This document shows positions 40,413-49,568 of a DNA stretch of 64,000 bases, one piece after another. Source of the stretch: Acidobacteriota bacterium (GTDB lineage Bacteria; Acidobacteriota; Terriglobia; Acidiferrales; UBA7541); the NCBI GenBank assembly GCA_021788095.1, contig JAJYLB010000013.1, positions 1-64,000 of the forward strand, written 5' to 3'. Positions within the stretch are counted from its first letter, which is position 1. Each line of letters starts with the position of its first letter. Below the pieces are notes generated by a model. The model was not told where the DNA came from and ran no database searches. It saw only the letters and a list, made by a program, of their open reading frames with translations. A program made the translations under genes and the position numbers.

Positions 40413-41789
40413 ATGCCCGCTCCCGTCGAACTTGAACGGCCCTTGCCCCAAAATCCCGACGCCGAACGCAGCGTTTTGGGGGCGATCCTGCTCGACAATC
40501 ACGCTCTCAATGCCGCCATCGAGCTGCTCCGGCCCGAGGATTTCTTCCTCGATCAACACCGCCGCCTGTACCACCGCATGATCGCGCTGGGCGAGCGCCA
40601 ACGGGCCATCGACCTGGTGACCCTGGCCGAGGAGCTGGAACGCTCGGGCGAGCTGGAGGCGGCGGGCGGCGCGGCGTATCTTGCTTTGCTCGTCGATGGT
40701 GTCCCGCGGGTCTCGCACGTCGAGCACTACGCCCAAATCGTCAAAGAGAAGGCCACGCTCCGCAACTTGATTCACACCGCGGACGTGATTCAGCAGGAAG
40801 CGCTCGACGCCGAGCGCGACGCCGATGAAATCCTCGACCGGGCGGAAACGCTCGTCTTCCAGCTCGCCGAGGACCGCCTCCGCGCCGGCCTGGTCGGCGT
40901 GAAGGAGGTGGTTCGGGAAAGCATTCCGCGGCTGGAGCGGATGCTCAACGAAGGGCGTCAAATCACGGGCCTGGCCACGGGCTACCGCCAGCTCGATCAG
41001 CTCACCTCAGGCTTGCAGGCTTCGGAGTTGGTTATCTTGGCGGCACGACCGTCGATGGGGAAAACGGCCCTGGCGCTCAATATCGCCGAGCATGTCGCCG
41101 TGGCCCAAAGGCAGCCGGTGGCCATCTTCAGCCTCGAGATGTCGAAGGAATCGCTGCTGATGCGGTTCCTGGCTTCCTTCGCCCGGCTGGATATGCACCG
41201 TTTCCGCACCGGCCGGCTCACCAGCGAGGAATCGCGGAAAATGATGGAGGCGCTCAATCAGTTGTCCGAGGCCCCTCTGTCCATCGACGATTCGGGTTCG
41301 GCTACGGTGATGGAGATCGGAGCGAAAGCGCGGCGAATGAAGAAGGACAAGGGACTGGCGATTGTAATCGTCGACTATTTGCAGCTGGTTTCCGCGCGAG
41401 GGCGTTTCGGCAATCGTAATGAGGAAGTGTCCTCGATCTCCCGTTCCCTCAAGGCGCTCGCTAAGGACCTCCAGGTGCCCGTGCTCGTCTTGAGCCAGCT
41501 GACCCGCGCACCCGAGCGGGAAGACCGCGACCCGCAGCTCGCGGATCTGCGCGAATCGGGCGCCATCGAGCAGGATGCGGACGTTGTCCTGTTCATCAAC
41601 CGACCCAACTTCTACAAAGCGGAGCTGCCCGAGGAAGATCGCCGCAAGGCCAAGCTGATGGTCCGCAAGCAGCGGAACGGCCCAACGGGGGATCTCCAAT
41701 ACGTCTTCTTCGAGCGATTCACCCGCTTCGAGGAGGTCTCCGCGGATTCCTACCAAGGCCGTGAAGCGCCACCCGAAGCAGAGTCTTAG
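40413..41789 (+). CDS. dnaB: replicative DNA helicase DnaB
   Basis: A 458-residue hexameric helicase. The N-terminal collar domain (about 1–150) begins with LPQNPDAERSVLGAILLDN. The RecA-like motor has Walker A ARPSMGKTALALN and Walker B IVIVDYLQLV, and EMSKESLLMRFLASFA and LSQLTRAPE are further signatures. No intein interrupts it. Expected in the cytoplasm with DnaG, which is also encoded here (49567). The start ATG is followed by the canonical family N-terminus; no strong Shine-Dalgarno is seen. Confidence 0.96.
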   Translation: MPAPVELERPLPQNPDAERSVLGAILLDNHALNAAIELLRPEDFFLDQHRRLYHRMIALGERQRAIDLVTLAEELERSGELEAAGGAAYLALLVDGVPRVSHVEHYAQIVKEKATLRNLIHTADVIQQEALDAERDADEILDRAETLVFQLAEDRLRAGLVGVKEVVRESIPRLERMLNEGRQITGLATGYRQLDQLTSGLQASELVILAARPSMGKTALALNIAEHVAVAQRQPVAIFSLEMSKESLLMRFLASFARLDMHRFRTGRLTSEESRKMMEALNQLSEAPLSIDDSGSATVMEIGAKARRMKKDKGLAIVIVDYLQLVSARGRFGNRNEEVSSISRSLKALAKDLQVPVLVLSQLTRAPEREDRDPQLADLRESGAIEQDADVVLFINRPNFYKAELPEEDRRKAKLMVRKQRNGPTGDLQYVFFERFTRFEEVSADSYQGREAPPEAES

Positions 41790-41909
41790 CCGCCAGGCGT
41801 GTTATACTGGCAACTGCTTTTTCTTGCTTCTTTGGCGTATAGGGGACGGCGATCATCCCCGTTCTTTATTCTTTAAGGATGCAGGCCCTATTTCCGGCCT
41901 CATAACCAC

Positions 41910-43157
41910 GTGGCGGATACACCCAAGAGCCCGGGCCTCCCGGTTTCCGGGCCACGCAGGAGAACCGAGCCTCACGAGGCAAAGGTAAAGCGCGCAGCCC
42001 CCTCCCGCAACGGCGAGCCCACGGGCCTCCTCGAATCCTGGGACCTGCTGCTTCTGCGGTTGTTCTTCACCGTGCTCTGCGTTGTGATCGGCTGGCATTT
42101 CCACCCGTTTGGGCTAAGCCGCACCGCAGGGGCGGTGTTCGGCCTCATCTTCGCCGTGTCCATCATTCTTTGCGAGCTGCGGGTGCGCCGGCTGAGTCTC
42201 CGGCGGTTGATCGGAGCGGGGGTTGGTTCGATTCTCGGGGTGCTGGGCGCCCTGCTCATCCACCTGGTGGTGAATATGACCACGATCCCGCCCGAGACGA
42301 AGTCGTTCGTGGGCATCGCCCTGGTCGTGGTACTCGGCTACGTGGGCCTGGTGGTGGGCGCGAACAAGGGCGCCATGCTCAACCTGCAGGCCTTCGGAGG
42401 CGTATTCGGCAGCGAGCGCTCCGCCGGCCACCACCCCGCCAAGATTCTGGATACCAGCGTCATCATCGATGGAAGAATCGCCGACGTGTGCGAGGCGTTT
42501 TTCCTGGAAGGACCGCTCGTCCTGCCTCGATTCGTGCTGCGCGAGCTGCAGCTGGTGGCCGACTCCTCCGATTCGCTCAAGCGTCAGCGCGGGCGCCGCG
42601 GCCTGGAAGTCCTCGAGCGGCTCCGGCAGCTCTCCGGCATGGAAGTGGAAATCGCCGAAGAGGATTTTCCGGAAGTGCCGGAGGTAGATCTGAAGCTGGT
42701 CGAGCTGGCGCGCCGGCGCGACGCCAAGATCATCACCAACGATTTCAACCTGAACAAAGTGGCTCAACTCCACAACATCGAAGTTCTCAACGTCAATCAG
42801 CTCGCCAACGCCCTCAAGCCCGTCGTTCTTCCGGGGGAGACGATGCGCGTCTTCATCTTGCGGGAGGGCAAGGAGCAGGGCCAAGGCGTCGGCTATCTCG
42901 ACGACGGGACGATGGTGGTGGTCGATGGCGCGCGGCGCATGATCAACAAGACCATCGACATGACCGTCACCTCGGTCCATCAAACCAGCGCGGGCAAGAT
43001 GATCTTCGGCCGGTTCGACGACCGGGCCGAAGCCGCCGCCCGCCCGCCCGCCAAGGAACAGCCGAACCTTCCCGCGGATCGCAGCGAGGCTCCGGTGGCT
43101 GACCGCGACCGCGAACTTCGACCGCGCCCCATCTTTCCGGAAACTTTCCGCCGCTAA
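41910..43157 (+). CDS. membrane PIN–TRAM domain protein (YacL-like)
   Basis: A 415-residue protein with about four hydrophobic helices (roughly 45–150), a PIN nuclease-fold domain starting ILDTSVIIDGRIADVCE, and a TRAM domain near 310–380 (PGETMRVFILREGKEQGQGVGYLDDGTMVVV). The PIN acidic residues appear intact, so RNA cleavage is possible; the TRAM domain would bind RNA. This is the YacL/PilT-N-type architecture of unknown function. The N-terminal 40 residues and C-terminal 45 are charged and disordered. The start is GTG. An extended -10 (TGTTATACT, 41800–41808) lies about 100 bases upstream in the gap after dnaB. Confidence 0.87.
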   Translation: MADTPKSPGLPVSGPRRRTEPHEAKVKRAAPSRNGEPTGLLESWDLLLLRLFFTVLCVVIGWHFHPFGLSRTAGAVFGLIFAVSIILCELRVRRLSLRRLIGAGVGSILGVLGALLIHLVVNMTTIPPETKSFVGIALVVVLGYVGLVVGANKGAMLNLQAFGGVFGSERSAGHHPAKILDTSVIIDGRIADVCEAFFLEGPLVLPRFVLRELQLVADSSDSLKRQRGRRGLEVLERLRQLSGMEVEIAEEDFPEVPEVDLKLVELARRRDAKIITNDFNLNKVAQLHNIEVLNVNQLANALKPVVLPGETMRVFILREGKEQGQGVGYLDDGTMVVVDGARRMINKTIDMTVTSVHQTSAGKMIFGRFDDRAEAAARPPAKEQPNLPADRSEAPVADRDRELRPRPIFPETFRR

Positions 43158-43171
43158 CCCGGCCTTCGGGG

Positions 43172-43810
43172 CTAGGCGGTAAGGATACGGGGAGATTCGG
43201 TCGCCGGGCGGGGAGCCGGAAGTTCGGACCGCAGGAAATCCAGGAAGGCATGGGATCGCGGGCGAACCGTATCGGTTTCCTGCGCGCCCAGGCGCAGCAG
43301 GAAGACCAGCACCTCGAGGATCTCGCCATCCTTGACGGCGGCGAAACCGGCGTGCTCGGCTTGCGCCTTCTTGTATTCGGCAAGGGACCCGGCCAATCGA
43401 GAGTAGAGGTCGCGGGCGAGCGCGCCGGCCGGAGCGGCTTCGTAGTAGATACCCGCCTGCAAGGTCCGGTAGGTTTCCGCCAGGGCGGCGATGGCCTGGA
43501 GAGCATCGGCGTCGGTCGAGCGCGGCTCGCGCGCCGCGTCGAGAAGGGTTCGGCCGAGCAGAACGACCAGATCCTGCTGCCGTTCGATCCGATCGAGGGA
43601 AACGCGCATTTCGGGATAAGGAAGGCGCTCGGGAGGAAGAGGCTGGCGATGTTCCCGCTCGTAGCGCCGTGCGGCCACCAGATGCGGGCAATCGAAAGGG
43701 CAATCGATCGTGACTTCACGATAGGTGCCGCAGCATACCGCGCAAATCGTTTGGCCCTCGGCGGGGCAGAATCGTTTCGCCTTACGCTGGCGGCAAAGCG
43801 GGCAAGTCAA
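43172..43810 (-). CDS. hypothetical protein with N-terminal Cys-rich zinc motif
   Basis: A 212-residue protein of unknown function. The first 44 residues carry eight cysteines (3, 6, 15, 23, 26, 27, 37, 41) and a His at 43 in CPFDCPHL, which suggests one or two zinc sites. The rest is helical and acidic or neutral, with no recognised domain. The start codon is TTG, supported by GAGGAG five bases upstream and by the cysteine motif beginning at residue 3. It converges with the PIN–TRAM gene, with 14 bases between stops. Confidence 0.7.
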   Translation of the reverse strand: MTCPLCRQRKAKRFCPAEGQTICAVCCGTYREVTIDCPFDCPHLVAARRYEREHRQPLPPERLPYPEMRVSLDRIERQQDLVVLLGRTLLDAAREPRSTDADALQAIAALAETYRTLQAGIYYEAAPAGALARDLYSRLAGSLAEYKKAQAEHAGFAAVKDGEILEVLVFLLRLGAQETDTVRPRSHAFLDFLRSELPAPRPATESPRILTA

Positions 43811-43873
43811 TAGGGCTCCTCGGGATTCGCCTTATGATGGCACAACCCTGAGGGAAGATGGAAAGAGGTAAGA

Positions 43874-43907
43874 GAAGGCGCGGACGCTCTCGCGCCGGCG
43901 CGCCTTC
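43874..43907 (-). terminator. hairpin downstream of the SYLF gene, possible terminator
   Basis: A 9-bp perfect stem (GAAGGCGCG, 43874–43882, with CGCGCCTTC, 43899–43907) encloses a 16-base loop. On the minus strand it is followed by a pyrimidine-rich stretch (TCTTACCTCTTTCC) and lies about 30 bases past the SYLF stop codon. The loop is long and the T run is interrupted, so the call is tentative. Confidence 0.4.
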
Positions 43908-43939
43908 CCCAAGACTTCGTTTTCCGCAGCCCGACGCCC

Positions 43940-44629
43940 TTAGGACTTGAGTCGGGGCGAGTGCTGATTGAGCACGCGAATCAGCGTGGCCGCGCTGCCC
44001 GGCATGGTAGCTTCCCCCGCGAGGATCTGGTCCGGAGTGCGGCCCTTGCCGTAAAGCTGCTGGTTGGCATCGCCATCCGGCCCCAAATAATCGCCGGCAA
44101 GCGAGATGCCTCCAAACAAGCCTCGCGACCGCGAGTAGCTGAGAATCTCCGAACGCATGTAGGCGTCGGTCGAAGCCTGGGCGTTGCGGCCCACGGGCCC
44201 CGCGGCCGCCGAGGCGTCGGCCCCCAACTTGACTTTGTTGCTCAGGAGGGAGTGGGCGCCGCGGTTGTTCATGACGAGCAGCAGGTAATCGGTGGCTTGG
44301 CCCCCGATCTGGAGACCGAAGCTACCGCCTCCCAGCATCATCATGACGGGAGGACCCCACGGTCCGTCGAAGTTCTTGCCCCCGCGGCAGGTCATCTCGC
44401 CGCGGCCGTAGCTGCCTCCGAAGACGAAGGCGGCCTTGACCACCGAAGGCAGAACGATCACGCACCGCGCTTTGTCGAGCAAACTCTGCGGCACGTCTTC
44501 CGGGATATTCAGGATTTCCGTTAGCACCACAGCGCTATTTTCGAGCCGCTTTTGGACAGCGGTATCCTTGGCCATCGCGGGGACAGCCAGGATCGCGGCC
44601 AAGATCACAATCCATGCCTGTTTCATCAT
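43940..44629 (-). CDS. exported YSC84/SYLF-domain protein
   Basis: A 229-residue protein with a signal peptide (about 1–21, ending AMA) and a SYLF (YSC84) domain. Recognisable parts are LLDKARCVIVLPSVVKAAFVFGGSYGRG, the SFGLQIGGQATDYLLLVMN stretch and GRNAQASTDA. Eukaryotic relatives bind phosphoinositides; the bacterial exported forms are common in Acidobacteriota and Proteobacteria and have no settled role. The ATG follows GGGAG by five bases; a second ATG is adjacent. It is divergent from dacB. Confidence 0.88.
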   Translation of the reverse strand: MMKQAWIVILAAILAVPAMAKDTAVQKRLENSAVVLTEILNIPEDVPQSLLDKARCVIVLPSVVKAAFVFGGSYGRGEMTCRGGKNFDGPWGPPVMMMLGGGSFGLQIGGQATDYLLLVMNNRGAHSLLSNKVKLGADASAAAGPVGRNAQASTDAYMRSEILSYSRSRGLFGGISLAGDYLGPDGDANQQLYGKGRTPDQILAGEATMPGSAATLIRVLNQHSPRLKS

Positions 44630-44752
44630 GTGTTCTCCCAGAGGCGGGGAACAAGGCAGACGTTCCCGCCGAAGCGATTGACGACCTTACTCTAGTGAGA
44701 TGGTACTTTCCCCCCGGGGGCTGCCTGGGCGCCGAGCGCCCTCGCTGTGAAT

Positions 44753-44758
44753 TATAAT
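44753..44758 (+). promoter_or_regulatory. -10 box of dacB
   Basis: A perfect TATAAT lies 13 bases before the dacB ATG, leaving a leader of only about 7 bases and no room for a good ribosome-binding site. No clear -35 sequence is found at the expected distance. A weaker TTGACG at 44678 is too far away to pair with it. Confidence 0.5.
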
Positions 44759-44771
44759 CGCCCACGAGCCC

Positions 44772-46367
44772 ATGCCATCGAGAAATTCGAAGGACGTTTG
44801 GATCCGGCCTCTCCTCATCCTGTGCTGCGCGGGTGCCTGGTGCCTGCTGGCGCTGCCTTCGCGCGCCGCGGGGCCGGGATTGGCCCCGGCCCCGCAGAGC
44901 CCACGGGCGGCGGGGCTCCAGGCGAGGCTCGCGAAGATCCTTGCGGGTCCCGAAGCCCGCCGCGCGGACTGGGGCATCCTGGTCGCCGACGAAACGAGCG
45001 GCGAAACGTTGTACGAGCTTCACGCCAACCGGTTTTTCACTCCCGCATCGAACGCCAAGCTTTTCACCGTCGCGCTCGCCCTGGCCGATCTCGGCCCCGG
45101 CTTCCGCTGGCGAACCACGCTGGAGACCAGCGGCCGGCTCGATCCTGAGGGAACCCTCGAAGGCAATCTGGTGCTGGTAGGCCGCGGGGATCCCAATTTA
45201 TCGAACCGCGTATTCCCCTTCGGCGGCCACGTGCAGGTGGATGGGCCTCCGGACAAGGTGATTGCCGATCTCGTCGATCAACTAGCGGCTCGGGGAGTGA
45301 AACGGATCGCCGGCGACGTGGTGGCCGACGACACCTACTTCACCTACGACCGCTATCCACCGGGTTGGAGTATCAGCGATCTGGCAACCACGGACGGCGC
45401 CCCGGTCAGCGCCCTCGTCCTGGATGACAACAACCTGAAAATCGACGTCACGCCGGGCATCGGCATCGGCGCTCCCGCTTCGCTCGAAGCGCTCCCTTGG
45501 GGCGGGTACTACCAACTGCGCGACCACGTACTGACGGTGCGCCGCGGCCTCGATGCCCAACTCAGCGTGAGCCGCCAGCTCGATTCCCTCGACGTGGCGG
45601 TGACGGGCCAATTGGCGGTGGGGAGTCCAGCCCAGCAACTTTACTTGCCCATCGAACAGCCATCGCGCTACATCGCGGGATTGCTGCGTTATTTACTTTC
45701 CCAACGCGGGATCACGGTCGACGGAGGGATTCGCACCGAGCACTTGTTGCCCGACCAGACGCCGCCTCGACCCGCGGTCCGCCAAGTGCTGGCCCAACAC
45801 GAGTCGCCGACCCTGGCGGAAGCGGTGCGCTATCTGATGAAGGTGAGTCAGAACTTGCACGCGGAGTGCCTGCTGCGCACGGTGGCGCACGAGCGAACGG
45901 GAGCGGGATCGCTCGAAAACGGCCTGGCCGTGGAGCGCGAGTTCCTCGCGCAGCTCGGCCTCGCCGACGAGGTGACGCTCTCCGACGGCTCGGGCCTTTC
46001 CCGGTACGATCTGGCGACGCCGCAGGCGGTGGTGAGCTTGCTGCGTTACGCGGCGCGGCAAAGCTGGTCGTCCGTCTTCCTGGACGCTCTGCCGGTGGCC
46101 GGCCGCGACGGCACGCTCGAGGACCGCATGCGGGGCACGCCGGCCGCGGGGCGCGTCTTCGCCAAAACGGGAACCCTCCTTCACGACAATGCCCTCTCGG
46201 GCTACGCCACCACGCTGGGCGGCCGGCGCGTCGTCTTCTCGATCTTCGCGAACAATACGCCGCCTCGCGCCAAGTTCGATCCGCTCCTCGACCGCGTTGC
46301 CGAAGCGATTGTCGAGGGCTCGGGCCGGGGGCCGAAGGGCGCGCCCACCACGGGGCGCCGGAGATAA
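44772..46367 (+). CDS. dacB: D-alanyl-D-alanine carboxypeptidase/endopeptidase (PBP4 family)
   Basis: A 531-residue S13-family penicillin-binding protein that trims or opens peptidoglycan cross-links in the periplasm. A signal peptide covers about 1–33. The active-site triad of motifs is S93-N-A-K96 in TPASNAKLFTVA, SQN in MKVSQNLHAECLL, and KTG in VFAKTGTLLHDNALSGY. The large domain II insert lies between the first two motifs, as expected for PBP4. The ATG sits soon after a consensus -10 box. The LOG gene follows after 24 bases and may share the transcript. Confidence 0.93.
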   Translation: MPSRNSKDVWIRPLLILCCAGAWCLLALPSRAAGPGLAPAPQSPRAAGLQARLAKILAGPEARRADWGILVADETSGETLYELHANRFFTPASNAKLFTVALALADLGPGFRWRTTLETSGRLDPEGTLEGNLVLVGRGDPNLSNRVFPFGGHVQVDGPPDKVIADLVDQLAARGVKRIAGDVVADDTYFTYDRYPPGWSISDLATTDGAPVSALVLDDNNLKIDVTPGIGIGAPASLEALPWGGYYQLRDHVLTVRRGLDAQLSVSRQLDSLDVAVTGQLAVGSPAQQLYLPIEQPSRYIAGLLRYLLSQRGITVDGGIRTEHLLPDQTPPRPAVRQVLAQHESPTLAEAVRYLMKVSQNLHAECLLRTVAHERTGAGSLENGLAVEREFLAQLGLADEVTLSDGSGLSRYDLATPQAVVSLLRYAARQSWSSVFLDALPVAGRDGTLEDRMRGTPAAGRVFAKTGTLLHDNALSGYATTLGGRRVVFSIFANNTPPRAKFDPLLDRVAEAIVEGSGRGPKGAPTTGRRR

Positions 46368-46391
46368 GGCCGGAGCGAGGCCGCGCGATCC

Positions 46392-47000
46392 ATGCACACG
46401 ACCCGAAGGGAGGCCACCTCAGCCGGAAATCCCGTCGTCACCGTTTTCGGCAGCTCGCGCGCGCGCCCGGGTTCCCCCGAATACGACGAGGCTTGGCAAC
46501 TGGGCCGCGCCCTGGCCGCGCGCGGACTGGCGGTCTGTTCCGGGGGCTATGGGGGCGTGATGGAAGCCGTCTCGCGCGGGGCGGGCGAGGGCGGCAGCGA
46601 AGCGATTGGCGTGACCGCGAGCGCGTTTCGCGGGCACGCGAATCGCTGGGTCACGCGCGAACACCGCGTGGGAAGTTGGCAGGAGCGCCTTTTCGAGTTG
46701 GTGCGCCGTGGCGACGGCTACGCGGTCTGCCCCGGAGGCACGGGAACGCTGGTGGAGTTGGCCGTCGTCTGGGAGATGCTCAACAAGGGTTTGATGCGCG
46801 ACAAGCCTTTCGCCGTGCTCGGCCCCTTCTGGCTGCCGGTGATCGAGCGGGTGAGCGAAACGGAAACGGGCCGAAGCACCGAGGGCAGAACCCGCGGCGA
46901 CCGCTTGCTGTACCGCGCGAGTTCTCCGCTCGATGCCGCGCGATTCTTCGCCGAGCGGCTCGGAGCGGGCCTGGCCGGACCGCTTCCGGATCGCGGCTGA
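46392..47000 (+). CDS. LOG family protein (Rossmann-fold nucleotide hydrolase)
   Basis: A 202-residue member of the LOG/TIGR00725 group. The fold start VTVFGSSRARPGSPEY, the CSGGYGGVMEAVSRGA loop and the catalytic PGGTGTLVELAVVWE motif are intact. Some relatives release cytokinin bases from nucleoside monophosphates; others cleave different purine nucleotides, so only a phosphoribohydrolase-like activity is suggested. mutS2 starts 10 bases after its stop, so the two are probably translated from one message. Confidence 0.87.
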   Translation: MHTTRREATSAGNPVVTVFGSSRARPGSPEYDEAWQLGRALAARGLAVCSGGYGGVMEAVSRGAGEGGSEAIGVTASAFRGHANRWVTREHRVGSWQERLFELVRRGDGYAVCPGGTGTLVELAVVWEMLNKGLMRDKPFAVLGPFWLPVIERVSETETGRSTEGRTRGDRLLYRASSPLDAARFFAERLGAGLAGPLPDRG

Positions 47001-47010
47001 GGGAAGAGCG

Positions 47011-49458
47011 ATGGCCCGACCGGCGGAAGCGCTCCTTGAATTCGACAATCTGCAGGAACTCCTGCTCGGGTTTTCCACCTGCGCTCCCGGCCAGCGCGCG
47101 CTCCAAGCCCTGCGCTTCTCGAGCGATCGCGAAGCGCTCGAAGCCGGTTTCGCGACGCTGGGAGAAGCGATCGAATCGCTCGCCGGCGGCACCGAAGCGG
47201 GTTTTGGCGGCTTGGCCGACCCCGCGCCTTGGATCGAGCAGCTCGAGCGTCCCGGGGTGACACTCGAACCGAAACTCCTCCTCGACGCCGCCGCGCTCGC
47301 GGAAATCGCTTACGGTGCGCGCCAGACCTGCTTCGCCGCGCGGGACCGCCGGCCGCGCCTCGCTCGGAGCGCCGCCGCGCTCGCCGATCTGAGGCCCGCG
47401 GCGACAGCCATCCGGCGAGCCATTCTGCCGAGCGGCGAGATATCCGACGACGCCTCTCCCCAACTCAAGCGGATTCGGGAGCGCCACCGGCGGCTGCGGG
47501 AGCGCACCCTGGAACTCCTGCGCGGGACGATGCGGCGGCTGGGCGAGACGGCCGGAGAACAGGGCTACGTCACGGTGCGGAACAACCGCTACGTGATTCC
47601 CGTGCGCGCCGCCGACCGCGGCGCCGCTCCCGGAGTCGTTCATGGCGCCAGTTCCACCGGCCAAACGCTGTTCGTCGAGCCGCTCGAAGCCGTCGAGCAG
47701 AATAACGAATTGGTGCGGCTCGCCGACGCCGAAGCGGCCGAAATCGCGCGGATCCTCGAGGAACTCACCGAGCGGCTTCGTAACCAACTGCCGCTCGTCG
47801 CACAAACCGTCGCGGCGCTGGGCGAATTGGATTCGGTTTTCGCCCGCGCGCGCTTTGCGCGCCGGTTCGATTGCGTCCTGCCCCGGTTTTCGGACGGCTC
47901 GCGCCTGCACCTGGAAGCCGCCCGCCACCCGGTGCTCGAGCAGGCGCTCGGCGCGCGCGGCCGGTCGATGGTTCCGATCTCTCTCGAGCTGGGCGGCGCC
48001 GAAACGGTGATGGTGATCAGCGGACCGAACGCCGGCGGAAAGACGGTGGTGCTGAAGACGGTCGGGCTGGCGGCGCTTTGCGCGCAAACGGCCATTCCGG
48101 TAGCGGCGACTGCGGCCGAGTTACCGCTCGCCGACCGCGTGCTGGCCGACATCGGCGACGAGCAGTCGATCACCGCAGACCTCTCCACGTTCTCGGCCCA
48201 CGTCTTGAATCTCGCCGCCATGCTCGCCACCGCCAGCGACCGCTCCCTCGTGCTCATCGACGAAATCGGAACGGGAACGGCGCCCGAAGAGGGCTCGGCC
48301 CTGGCCATCGCGCTGCTCGAGGAATTTCGTGCCCGGCGCGCCCTGACGCTGGCCACCACGCACCACGACCGGTTGAAATCCTACGCTTTGGCCCATCCCG
48401 GCATGATCAACGCCGCCGTCGAGTTCGATACCGCCACCCTGGAACCGACTTACCGCCTGCTCGTGGGCCTGCCGGGAATCTCAAGCGGTATCGAGATCGC
48501 GCGACGGCTGGGGCTGCCGGCCGCCGTGGTGGCGCGCGCCCGGAGCGAGATGGCCCCGGAGGCGCTCGAAGCGGGCGCCTTGATCGACAACCTTCACCGC
48601 CTCGAGGAAGAGTTGCACCGGCGCCTCGGCGACGCCGCAGCCCAGCGACTGCGGCTCGAGGAAGAGCGCACGCGCCTGCGCACGGAATGGGTGGAGCGGC
48701 AACGGAAGCGAGTGGAGGAACTCGAACGGCAGTTTCGGGAGGCGCTGGCAAGGGTCGAAAAGGAAGTCGGGCGGCTCACCGCGGACGTCGAGGACCGCAA
48801 ACTGCGCGCGGCCCTCGAAAAGCAGGCGGCCAAGCGCCTGGGCGCCATTCGCTCCCAAGCGCGCGACGAGGCCGATGCGGTGGTGCTCCAGCATCGGGGC
48901 GAAATCCAGCAGGATCTCGGCGTCGCCGGCGAGGCTCCGGCCGCTCCCATCGACCCCGAACGGCTCGCCCCCGGAATGAAAGTGCGGGTGCGCGGACTGG
49001 CGCAGCCGGTGGTGGTGCGCCAGCGGCGGGACCGCAGCGTGGAGGTGCAAGCGGGTCCGCTGCGAATGAACGTTGGCGTCGAAGATGTCTTGGGAATCGC
49101 CGAGGAGCGGGGCTCGCCCGGCCCTCATCCCGTTTCGATGGTTCGGGATTCGGGACGAGAGGGCTCGGCTGGGTCGGCGCCGGCGGTTCGGGGGCCCATG
49201 CCGGAGGAAGCAGGCGACGAAATCCAGGTGATCGGCTGCCGGGTGGAGGAAGCGGTGCGGCTGGTCGACCGCTTTCTCGATCGAGCGGCGCTGGCAGGCA
49301 AGCCGAGAATCCGCATCGTGCACGGTTACGGCACGGGAGCGCTGCGGCGTGGCTTGGCCGAATTCCTGCGCGAGCATCCGCACGTCGAAGCAATCTCAGC
49401 CGAAACGCCCGAGCGGGGAGGCGAAGCGGTCACGGTGGTAACATTGCGGAGCGACTGA
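47011..49458 (+). CDS. mutS2: endonuclease MutS2
   Basis: An 815-residue protein with the MutS core and ATPase but without the mismatch-recognition domain. Walker A is GPNAGGKTVVLKT (from G338), followed by the LIDEIGTGTAPEEGSALA ABC-type Walker B. A long coiled coil (about 510–640) leads to a C-terminal Smr domain with the HGYGTGALRRGL motif. MutS2 proteins cleave branched DNA or rescue collided ribosomes; which role applies cannot be seen. The start ATG follows GAGGGAAGAG; an earlier in-frame start would lie inside the LOG gene. Confidence 0.94.
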   Translation: MARPAEALLEFDNLQELLLGFSTCAPGQRALQALRFSSDREALEAGFATLGEAIESLAGGTEAGFGGLADPAPWIEQLERPGVTLEPKLLLDAAALAEIAYGARQTCFAARDRRPRLARSAAALADLRPAATAIRRAILPSGEISDDASPQLKRIRERHRRLRERTLELLRGTMRRLGETAGEQGYVTVRNNRYVIPVRAADRGAAPGVVHGASSTGQTLFVEPLEAVEQNNELVRLADAEAAEIARILEELTERLRNQLPLVAQTVAALGELDSVFARARFARRFDCVLPRFSDGSRLHLEAARHPVLEQALGARGRSMVPISLELGGAETVMVISGPNAGGKTVVLKTVGLAALCAQTAIPVAATAAELPLADRVLADIGDEQSITADLSTFSAHVLNLAAMLATASDRSLVLIDEIGTGTAPEEGSALAIALLEEFRARRALTLATTHHDRLKSYALAHPGMINAAVEFDTATLEPTYRLLVGLPGISSGIEIARRLGLPAAVVARARSEMAPEALEAGALIDNLHRLEEELHRRLGDAAAQRLRLEEERTRLRTEWVERQRKRVEELERQFREALARVEKEVGRLTADVEDRKLRAALEKQAAKRLGAIRSQARDEADAVVLQHRGEIQQDLGVAGEAPAAPIDPERLAPGMKVRVRGLAQPVVVRQRRDRSVEVQAGPLRMNVGVEDVLGIAEERGSPGPHPVSMVRDSGREGSAGSAPAVRGPMPEEAGDEIQVIGCRVEEAVRLVDRFLDRAALAGKPRIRIVHGYGTGALRRGLAEFLREHPHVEAISAETPERGGEAVTVVTLRSD

Positions 49459-49515
49459 GGATCGAGACTCGAAAAGCGAGATTTGAAAATCGGCAAACCC
49501 GGCGGCTTCGCGGGC

Positions 49516-49568
49516 CTCGAGTTTCGAGTTTCAGTTTTCGAGTTTCGAATTCCGGTTTTCCCGTCCGT
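49516..49568. repeat. TTCGA-rich repeat upstream of dnaG
   Basis: A run of TTCGAGTTT-type units ends in GGTTTTCCCGTCCGT. It is clearly related to the stretch at 53427–53480 (TTTTCGATTTTCGAAT and then GCTTTTCCCGTC). The two copies flank the dnaG–rpoD block. This copy ends at the proposed GTG start of dnaG and can be read in the same frame. Confidence 0.6.

Noticed and set aside
41815-41870. Terminator or attenuator between dnaB and the PIN–TRAM gene
   Set aside because: The only pairing found (GGGGA with TCCCC) is five bases long and is not followed by a T run tight enough for an intrinsic terminator.
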